From Phycisphaeraceae bacterium (GTDB lineage Bacteria; Planctomycetota; Phycisphaerae; Phycisphaerales; Phycisphaeraceae): DNA of 64,000 nucleotides. Position 1 is the stretch's first letter. Each line of letters begins with the position of its first letter. A program made the translations under genes and the position numbers. The notes beneath the pieces are model-generated. The model had not been told where the DNA came from and ran no database searches. It worked only from the letters and a program-made list of their open reading frames with translations. The stretch lies in assembly GCA_020849625.1 (NCBI GenBank), contig JADLFV010000064.1, forward strand, positions 1 to 64,000, given 5' to 3'. Below, piece by piece: positions 57,940 to 64,000 of this stretch.

Positions 57940-58542
57940 ATGAGACACCAGGTTCGCGGCCGCGTCCTCGGTCGCAAGACCAATCACCGTATCGCCCTGT
58001 GGCGCAACATGGCGGTGTCCCTGTTCGCCCACGGCCAGATCACCACCACCCTGCCCAAGGCCAAGAGCGTCAAGCCCTTCGTCGAGCGCCTCATCAGTGT
58101 CGCCAAGAAGGGCGACCTGGCCTCCCGCCGCCGCGTCGTGGCTATGCTCGGCGGCGACAAGTACATCGTCCGTTCCGAGGACGATGAGGATGTCAAGCGC
58201 AACAAATACGGCGAACTGACGAGCGCACCGCGCGTCAGCAAGGTGCTCTTCGAGGAAATCGCCCCGCGCTATGCCGACCGCAACGGCGGCTATACCCGCA
58301 TCATCAAGCTGGCCAAACACCGCATCGGCGACGGCGGCGATCTGTGCGTCCTGCAACTGGTGGGTCTGCCCGGCAGCGAGGACGGCCCGCAGGTCACCGG
58401 CCGCCACTCCCGCCGCCGCGAGATCGCCAATCGCCGCACCGAACGGGCCGCCAAGCTGCGCAAAGCCAAGGGCGAGCCTGCTTCAGCGGGCGGGTCTTCC
58501 GAGGGCGAAGTCAAAGCCGAGTTGGATGAGGCGGCGTCCTGA
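57940..58542 (+). CDS. rplQ: 50S ribosomal protein L17 with C-terminal extension
   Basis: A 200-residue protein; the family is usually about 115-130. The core MRHQVRGRVLGRKTNHRIAL, TTTLPKAKSVKPFVERLISV, RNGGYTRIIKLAKHRIGDGG is intact. Residues after about 135 (DGPQVTGRHSRRREIANRRT and onward) form a basic then acidic Ala/Ser/Glu-rich tail. L17 is near the tunnel exit. It ends the alpha cluster. Confidence 0.95.
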   Translation: MRHQVRGRVLGRKTNHRIALWRNMAVSLFAHGQITTTLPKAKSVKPFVERLISVAKKGDLASRRRVVAMLGGDKYIVRSEDDEDVKRNKYGELTSAPRVSKVLFEEIAPRYADRNGGYTRIIKLAKHRIGDGGDLCVLQLVGLPGSEDGPQVTGRHSRRREIANRRTERAAKLRKAKGEPASAGGSSEGEVKAELDEAAS

Positions 58543-58715
58543 GTCGAGATCCCGCGACAAGTCGCGGCGCTGCGTAGCGGCCGCGGTGGGGCGGGCGGAC
58601 GCATCGAGTTTGGTTGATCCTGACTTTTTCACCCCGGTCCGGGCGGCCGGGGTGTTTTCATTTTGCTACGATTGCCGCTGATTCGCCGCGTTCAGCGACC
58701 GCCTGGGAGCCCGTC

Positions 58716-60143
58716 ATGAGCCACGAAGCCTCGATCACCATCGAATGGCAGCAGCTGGCGGAAGTGATTGACTCCGGCAATGCCGAGTATCTGTGCAATT
58801 TCCTGCACCTGCTGCCCCCGGAAGACACGGCTTACACGATTGCCCGCCTCGATGAGGATCACCAGACGCGCATGCTGGAGATGCTCACGCACGCCGATCC
58901 GGAGTTGGCGGCCGACCTGCTGGAGCACTTCGCCGACGGACACGCGGCCGACATGCTCGAGGAGCTCAAGCCCGAGACCGCCGCCGCCATCGTCGATGCC
59001 ATGGACAGCGACGAGCAGACAGACGTGCTCGCCGAGCTACACGAGGACGACGCGGCCGCCATCCTCGACAAAATGGCCCCGGAGGAAGCCGCCGACGCCC
59101 GCAAGCGTCTGGCCTACGACGAAGACACCGCCGGCGGCCTGATGATCACCGAGGTGCTGGTCTTTCCCAAAGACTGCACCGTCGAGTCGGCCGTCAGCGA
59201 CCTGCGCCACAAGGCTGAATCCAATCAGGACTTCGAATCCCGCTACATCTACGTCGTGGGCGATGCCGGCCGCTTCATCGGCGTCGTGCCCATGCGCCGC
59301 CTCGTGCTCTCGCCTCGTGACAAGCCCCTCACGCAACTGATGGTCGGCGATCCCCTGACCGTCCACGTCAACACGCCGCTCAACGATCTGGACGACCTGT
59401 TCGACCGCGTGCCCTTCTCCGCCTTGCCCGTGCTCGATGATGCCGCCAGCCTGGTCGGCGTCGTGCAGCGGGCCAAGGTCGAAGAGGCACTCGGTGAACG
59501 CAGCGACGAACAACTGGCCAAGTTCGGCGGCATCATCGGCGGCGAAGAGCTGCGCAACATGCCGTTGCTCTCGCGCACCCTGCGTCGGCTGGCGTTCCTG
59601 CTGCCCAACGTGGTGCTCTCTGCCATCTCCGTGACCATCATCCTGTTCTACGAGCCGATCATTCACAAGATGACCCTGCTGGCCGTGGTCCTGCCCCTGG
59701 TGGCCAACCTCAGCGGCGCGGCCGGAAACCAGTCCGTCGCCGTCACCATCCGCGAACTGGCCCTGGGTCTGGTCCGCCCCGGCGACTTTATACGCATCTG
59801 GTCGCGCGATTTGGGCATCGGCGTGATCAACGGCCTGGTCGTCGGGCTGATGCTCGGCGTCGTGTCCATGATCCTCTGCTGGGCCTCCATGCAGATGGGA
59901 CTGGTCGAAAGCCGCTATCAGCAGGACCTGTTGCCCCTGGCCGGCATCGTCGCCTGCTCCTATTTCTTCAACAGCATCCTCGCGGTGCTCATCGGCGGCA
60001 CCGTCCCCCTGGCCCTCAAAGGCCTGCACGTCGATCCGGCCATGGCCTCCAGCCCCATCCTCACCACCGTCACCGACATGTGCAGCTTCATGGTCACCCT
60101 CACGCTCGCACTGATCCTCATCCACCTGATGGGCGGAGTCTGA
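58716..60143 (+). CDS. mgtE: Magnesium transporter MgtE
   Basis: The start at ATG 58716 gives 475 residues (MSHEASITIEWQQLAEVIDS). The N-terminal acidic superhelical domain (LLPPEDTAYTIARLDEDHQT), a CBS pair (FPKDCTVESAV, PLTQLMVGDPLTV) and five membrane helices with LPLVANLSGAAGNQSVAVTI, the pore signature, are in the canonical order. It is a Mg2+-gated magnesium channel of the inner membrane. A -10-like TGCTACGAT lies near 58663. Confidence 0.94.
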   Translation: MSHEASITIEWQQLAEVIDSGNAEYLCNFLHLLPPEDTAYTIARLDEDHQTRMLEMLTHADPELAADLLEHFADGHAADMLEELKPETAAAIVDAMDSDEQTDVLAELHEDDAAAILDKMAPEEAADARKRLAYDEDTAGGLMITEVLVFPKDCTVESAVSDLRHKAESNQDFESRYIYVVGDAGRFIGVVPMRRLVLSPRDKPLTQLMVGDPLTVHVNTPLNDLDDLFDRVPFSALPVLDDAASLVGVVQRAKVEEALGERSDEQLAKFGGIIGGEELRNMPLLSRTLRRLAFLLPNVVLSAISVTIILFYEPIIHKMTLLAVVLPLVANLSGAAGNQSVAVTIRELALGLVRPGDFIRIWSRDLGIGVINGLVVGLMLGVVSMILCWASMQMGLVESRYQQDLLPLAGIVACSYFFNSILAVLIGGTVPLALKGLHVDPAMASSPILTTVTDMCSFMVTLTLALILIHLMGGV

Positions 60144-60145
60144 GC

Positions 60146-61162
60146 TTGGCATCCAAAAAACCCGCCAAACCCGTCACCCTCACCGCCGAGATGCGCTTCG
60201 TCGTGCTGTACGGCCCCGAGCCCATGCTGCAGAAGCTGCGCCTCAACCAGTTGCGCGACGCCCTGATCGCCGTTCACGGCCCGCTCGATCCGATCCACAT
60301 CGATGGTAAAAGCGCGCAACTGGCAGACGTCTTCGATGAGGTGCGCGAATACTCGCTGCTGACCGCGTACAAGCTGGTGGTGCTCGACGATGCGGACCAG
60401 TTCATCCAGACTCATCGTGATGCCTTGGAACGTTACGCTGCTGAGCCGGTGGATCACGCCACACTGGTGTTGCGCAGCGATGGCTGGCGCAGTATTACCA
60501 ATCTCCACAAGCTGGTGGAGAAGGTCGGCGCGGTGATCCGCTGCGACGTGCCCAGCGAGGCCGAAGCCCGCAACTGGGCGATCAGACGTTGCCAGAAGGA
60601 GCATCAGCGCGTGTTGCAGGCGCAGGCGGCCGATGAACTGGTGCAGCGCGTGGGCCCGCACCTGATGCAGATCGACGCCGAATTGGCCAAGCTCTCGCTG
60701 CTGGTGGCCACGGATCAGCCGATCGAAGTGAGCCTCGTGCAGCGCACCGTTCGGGCCGGCAGCGACGAGCAGGCCTGGGCCGTGCAGGAGGCGGTGCTGG
60801 CCGCGTTGGCCGATGCCCAGGCTGGGCCGTTGATCGGCAAGGTCCACGAGCTGGTGGACCTGTCCGGCCAGGCGGAAGTGCTGGTGGGCTACTTCGTGGC
60901 GGACCTGCTGCGCAAGCTGATCGTGGCTCAGGGCATGCTGGCTGAGGGTGTTTCGCAGGACGAGGTGTTCAAGGCCTTCAAAATGCACTGGGGCGAGCGC
61001 CGTCGTACGTTCGCATCCGCCCTTGAGCATTACGACCTGTCCACCCTGCGCCATCTGCTGGCTGACATTCTGGACTCCGACGCCCGCGCCAAGAGCGGCT
61101 ATGGCGACAGCCTGCGGAATCTTGAAGGTTTCTGCGCCCGACTGGTCGATAAAATCAATTGA
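60146..61162 (+). CDS. holA: DNA polymerase III subunit delta
   Basis: I place the start at TTG 60146, two bases after the mgtE stop, giving 338 residues (LASKKPAKPVTLTAEMRFVV). VLYGPEPMLQKLRLNQLRDA matches the HolA N-terminal block (YGxEPxLxxxxxxxLR), and the C-terminal half is helical with DELVQRVGPHLMQIDAELAK, typical of the delta clamp-loader subunit. A longer upstream start overlapping mgtE is possible. It opens the sliding clamp for loading. Confidence 0.78.
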   Translation: MASKKPAKPVTLTAEMRFVVLYGPEPMLQKLRLNQLRDALIAVHGPLDPIHIDGKSAQLADVFDEVREYSLLTAYKLVVLDDADQFIQTHRDALERYAAEPVDHATLVLRSDGWRSITNLHKLVEKVGAVIRCDVPSEAEARNWAIRRCQKEHQRVLQAQAADELVQRVGPHLMQIDAELAKLSLLVATDQPIEVSLVQRTVRAGSDEQAWAVQEAVLAALADAQAGPLIGKVHELVDLSGQAEVLVGYFVADLLRKLIVAQGMLAEGVSQDEVFKAFKMHWGERRRTFASALEHYDLSTLRHLLADILDSDARAKSGYGDSLRNLEGFCARLVDKIN

Positions 61163-61206
61163 ATCTCAATCCCCCGACGCACCCCGCTCATGGATGAGCA
61201 CCCCCG

Positions 61207-61217
61207 CCCCCGGAAGT
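61207..61217 (+). repeat. CCCCCGGAAGT word
   Basis: One of four perfect copies in the window (also 12475-12485, 61451-61461, and 9477-9487 on the minus strand), with single-base variants at 9495-9505 (minus) and 61511-61521. Here it is in the leader of the lipoprotein gene. Confidence 0.5.
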
Positions 61218-61251
61218 GAACTGAGGCGGAATACAGATGCAGGAGGCACAC

Positions 61252-61575
61252 ATGCGTCAGCTTCTTTTACTGACGGTCCCCGTACTGCTGGCCCTGGCGC
61301 TGGCAGCCTGTGATGCTGTCGGGCCCAAGGACCAGCAGGCCATCGTCAACGCTCCTCCCCCGGCCCAAGTCCCCGAGGCCGACCCCCAGGCCGACGCACT
61401 CACCGCCGCCATTCAGGCCCAGTCCGACCTGCTGGCCGAAGCCTCCTCCGCCCCCGGAAGTGCCGCCACCGCGACCGCTCCCCCCGTCGCCCACGAAGTC
61501 ATGTGGCTCACCCCCGCAAGTGACACCGGTTCCTCCGCACCCGCCCCCACCACCGAACGCCGTGGGCTGAGCTAA
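61252..61575 (+). CDS. Short putative lipoprotein, possibly the 5' part of an interrupted gene
   Basis: ATG 61252 follows AGGAGG. MRQLLLLTVPVLLALALAAC is a lipoprotein signal with the lipobox LAAC. The rest (107 residues in all) is a low-complexity Ala/Pro linker with AHEVMWLTP near the end. It stops at TAA 61573-61575, only 12 bases before the next start and in the same frame. The next product has no export signal, so the two may once have been one lipoprotein. Confidence 0.6.
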   Translation: MRQLLLLTVPVLLALALAACDAVGPKDQQAIVNAPPPAQVPEADPQADALTAAIQAQSDLLAEASSAPGSAATATAPPVAHEVMWLTPASDTGSSAPAPTTERRGLS

Positions 61576-61587
61576 GCGAAGCCCCGG

Positions 61588-62412
61588 ATGCCCGACGCCT
61601 CATCCTCCGCCGCCGCCAACCTCCAGGCCGGCCAGTACGAAGTTGCGGACGGTTCCGCGCTCGATGCCTCCTCACCGCCCGACATCGCCACCGTTCTCTA
61701 TGATCGCATCAGTGCCGCCGATGACAACGACCTGGCCCGTGCTCTGCGTGCCGTCTCGCTCAGTTTCGCTGACCCTGATCTTCAACTCGATCCGCGCTTC
61801 CTCGATCCGCTCGCTCCCGATCAGCAGGACGCCGTGCGCCTCTATCACCAACTGCTGACCACCACGCAGGCCCAGATGCTCGCCCACGCCGGCCGCATCG
61901 ATCGCCCCGCCTTCGATGCCCAACTCGATGAACTGTTCGGCCAGCAGCCGGTGGCCATCCGCAACCTCGCCGTCTGCCGCCGCGTCATGGGCTTCGGCGT
62001 TTATGAGCCGTTCGAGTCCACCACCTTTATCGCCGGCCGCGAGCAGAAGATGATCGTCTATCTCGAACTCGAACACTTTCAACCCGTGCAGCGCGACGGC
62101 GACCGCTTCCACGTCGATCTTCAGCAGGAGTTGACCCTCTACTCCGCCGACGGTTTAGCCGTCTGGCGCAACGAGCCGGTGAAGATCAACGACGTTTCAT
62201 CGAACCGCCGCCGCGATTTCTTCGTGGTGCAGCTAATCAGCATCCCCGCCCGCCTCAGCGTCGGCCAGTACCGCCTCAAAGTCCGCGTCACCGACCTCAA
62301 CGGCGGCAGCATCGACGAGCAGGGCCTGGACCTCGACTTCGTCGCCGACCGTTCCCTCGTTGACGGCAAAACCACCAGCGCCACTGAGAATCTGCCCCTG
62401 CGCCAGCCGTAA
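61588..62412 (+). CDS. Conserved hypothetical protein, probable domain of the upstream lipoprotein
   Basis: A 274-residue protein from ATG 61588 with no ribosome binding site better than AAGCCCCGG. The helical N-terminal part is followed by a beta-rich domain with RVMGFGVYEPFESTTFIAGR, RRRDFFVVQLISIPARLSVG and YRLKVRVTDLNGGS, a conserved planctomycete protein of unknown function as I recall it. It is in frame with the upstream lipoprotein, separated by TAA and four codons. Confidence 0.6.
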   Translation: MPDASSSAAANLQAGQYEVADGSALDASSPPDIATVLYDRISAADDNDLARALRAVSLSFADPDLQLDPRFLDPLAPDQQDAVRLYHQLLTTTQAQMLAHAGRIDRPAFDAQLDELFGQQPVAIRNLAVCRRVMGFGVYEPFESTTFIAGREQKMIVYLELEHFQPVQRDGDRFHVDLQQELTLYSADGLAVWRNEPVKINDVSSNRRRDFFVVQLISIPARLSVGQYRLKVRVTDLNGGSIDEQGLDLDFVADRSLVDGKTTSATENLPLRQP

Positions 62413-62606
62413 CCCGGCCACCCGCTCCCCCATTTAGCCCCGCGTGAATACACGCGGGGCCGCCTTGTGTTTCATCATCCTCCCTCGCCCCCGGTGTATT
62501 CACATTCACCGGGGGCTGAATGACACAATCTCTTTTTGTTTCGGATACGACTCATAACGATATAACCTACAATCGCCGATCATCGATCCACCCAGGACGC
62601 CCGGGC

Positions 62607-63548
62607 ATGTCCTACGCCGCGTATCCACCCGACTTCACCGCTCCTGTCTGGCAGGACGATCCCTACGCCGCTCGTCTGGAGACACGCTTCGAGGTGCGCA
62701 AGTTACGCGGGCTGGGCGACCTGTTGCAGCGGACATTTCAGCTTTATCGCGAGTGTTTCGGGCTGATGATTCCGGTCACGTTGATCCTGGTGATTCCGTT
62801 CGATGTGGTGATCGCGGTCCTGGACACTTTCTCCAGTGGGGAAGATGCGCTCAGTTTGCTTTCTGGCCTTACGAGCATGTTGCAGGCGGTGGCCACATCC
62901 TTCGCCACGCCGGCGATCATCTATGCGATGCTGATCCATTTGCGCGAGCGTCGCCGCGCGGGCTTGCGCGAGGCGATGATCTGGGGCGGCATGGCGGGCT
63001 GGCGGACGCTGGGCTACTGGATCGTGCGCGGGTTGATCGTTCTGTTAGGCATGGTGCTGCTGATTGTGCCGGGGCTGATTTTCATGGTCTGGTTCTACCT
63101 GACCGACGTGGTGGTGGCGGCTGAGGGTCGCAATCATCCGGGCGTGCTCAACCGCAGCAGAGAATTGGTCAGGGGTAACGGCTGGCACGTTTTGGCATCG
63201 ATCGTGGTGCTCTCGCTTATCATGCTCGGCGTCGGGATCGTTGCCGGCGTGCTGATGGACATCATCCCCGAGTTGGGCCAGTTCGACGATACGATTCTGA
63301 TGGGTTATCTGATCGTCGTGAACACGCTGTTCAATTCCGCCTTGAGCCTGCTGGTCTGGCTCTACACCGCCGTGGCGGTCGTGGCGTACATGGACGGCGT
63401 CGGCTCGCATCTGCGCGAGTGCTCGGCCTGTGGCTACAACCTCACCGGCAACGTCAGCGGTCGATGCCCCGAGTGTGGTAAGCCCATTCCGCCGCAGGTC
63501 CAAGCCCTGATCAATATGCCGCAGGCAGCCGGCCCAAGCTCGCTATGA
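62607..63548 (+). CDS. Membrane protein with C-terminal zinc ribbon
   Basis: The start at ATG 62607 (MSYAAYPPDFTAPVWQDDPY) gives 313 residues; an in-frame start at 62520 is possible. After GDLLQRTFQLYRECFGLMIP there are about five to six membrane segments, like DUF975/GlpM-type membrane domains. The C-terminal ribbon ECSACGYNLTGNVSGRCPEC is the same planctomycete type as at 16594. Function unknown. Confidence 0.68.
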   Translation: MSYAAYPPDFTAPVWQDDPYAARLETRFEVRKLRGLGDLLQRTFQLYRECFGLMIPVTLILVIPFDVVIAVLDTFSSGEDALSLLSGLTSMLQAVATSFATPAIIYAMLIHLRERRRAGLREAMIWGGMAGWRTLGYWIVRGLIVLLGMVLLIVPGLIFMVWFYLTDVVVAAEGRNHPGVLNRSRELVRGNGWHVLASIVVLSLIMLGVGIVAGVLMDIIPELGQFDDTILMGYLIVVNTLFNSALSLLVWLYTAVAVVAYMDGVGSHLRECSACGYNLTGNVSGRCPECGKPIPPQVQALINMPQAAGPSSL

Positions 63549-63555
63549 TGACCTC

Positions 63556-64000
63556 ATGCGGGCGATGCTCCTGGAACAGATCGGCGACATCGATTCATCG
63601 CCGTTGAAGCTGCGCGAGATCGAGCTGCCCATTCCGGGGGCGGGGGAACTTCGCGTCAAGGTCAGCGTCTGTGCCGTATGTCGCACGGATCTGCATATTG
63701 TCGAAGGCGATCTGTCGCAGCAGAAGTTACCGCTCGTGCCGGGGCATCAGATCGTGGGTTACGTCGATCAGGTCGGCGAAGGTTGCACGCATTTCCGGGG
63801 GCGGGTGGGCGATCGGGTGGGGATTGCCTGGCTGCGCAGTGTGGATGGCACTTGCCGCTTCTGTCAGCGCGGATTGGAAAACCTCTGCCCCGAATCGCGC
63901 TACACTGGCTATCACGAGCACGGCGGATATGCGGAATATGTTGTCGCCCCGGAAGACTTTGTGTACCCGCTGGCAAACCTTCCGGGTGCGTTCGATGATG
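63556..64000 (+). CDS. Zinc-dependent alcohol dehydrogenase, N-terminal part (runs off the edge)
   Basis: ATG 63556 starts MRAMLLEQIGDIDSSPLKLR, and the frame is open to the end of the window (148 codons). VCAVCRTDLHIVEGDL carries the catalytic-zinc cysteine (C42). PGHQIVGYV has H64 but Q in place of the usual E after it. The structural-zinc loop GTCRFCQRGLENLC is present. It resembles AdhA-like medium-chain dehydrogenases. The cofactor domain is beyond the window. Confidence 0.85.
   Translation, partial: MRAMLLEQIGDIDSSPLKLREIELPIPGAGELRVKVSVCAVCRTDLHIVEGDLSQQKLPLVPGHQIVGYVDQVGEGCTHFRGRVGDRVGIAWLRSVDGTCRFCQRGLENLCPESRYTGYHEHGGYAEYVVAPEDFVYPLANLPGAFDD

Overview
The window is a GC-rich chromosomal segment of a planctomycete, most likely of the class Phycisphaerae. 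This is inferred from several PEP-CTERM sorting signals, dockerin-type repeats on secreted proteins, arylsulfatases, an H-X-DG prepilin-like protein, CxxCGY...CPECG zinc ribbons, uroporphyrinogen-decarboxylase-like and FAD-oxidoreductase families expanded in planctomycetes, and an S10-spc-alpha ribosomal cluster broken up by long spacers. The window opens inside an IS630-type transposase and ends inside a zinc alcohol dehydrogenase.

Region 1 (1-20 kb) mixes secreted carbohydrate-active proteins (serine hydrolase, sialidase-like protein, two sulfatases, GH16 hydrolase, FG-GAP protein) with housekeeping genes (FKBP isomerase, DUF4126 membrane protein, PP2C phosphatase, RpiB). It also holds an adjacent pair of a zinc metallopeptidase and an ATP-grasp ligase. 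Region 2 (19-30 kb) carries a PhyH/URO-D operon with a divergent AraC regulator, an NCS1 transporter / small membrane protein / sialidase-like / broken GH3 operon, a tRNA-Leu(GAG) flanked by remnants of an integrase, a GDSL hydrolase and apparently a DinG-like helicase, then a FAD oxidoreductase and a LacI regulator. Region 3 (30-42 kb) is an accessory block of tandem duplications: two PEP-CTERM paralogues with a copied leader, an IS5-type transposase remnant, two dockerin/PEP-CTERM sialidase-like paralogues with the 5' stub of a third, a 1038-residue FG-GAP protein and a sodium:solute symporter. It looks like a polysaccharide/glycan utilisation region.

Region 4 (42.5-58.5 kb) is rpsJ-rplC-rplD-rplW-rplB-rpsS-rplV-rpsC-rplP-rpmC-rpsQ-rplN-rplX-rplE-rpsN-rpsH-rplF-rplR-rpsE-rplO-secY-map-infA-rpmJ-rpsM-rpsK-rpoA-rplQ, without rpmD, adk or rpsD at their usual places. 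It has a clear promoter at 42517-42544 whose transcript would begin with a perfect hairpin. Region 5 (58.7-64 kb) has mgtE, holA, a lipoprotein/conserved-protein pair that may be one interrupted gene, a membrane protein and an alcohol dehydrogenase.

The most unusual signal is in the spacers. Most non-overlapping junctions in the ribosomal cluster with more than about 40 bases of space contain a palindromic element from one of several unrelated sequence families (CCCCGGCCTTGGCCGGGG pairs, CCTCAAG repeats, GAATGACGAA repeats, AAATCGCAAATC repeats, CGGAG-loop-CTCCG hairpins). Similar architectures recur elsewhere in the window, and in rpsE two such hairpins lie inside the coding sequence. A second theme is decay in progress: three genes interrupted in frame just after a signal peptide or inside a sorting signal, and several internally deleted or fragmentary genes.
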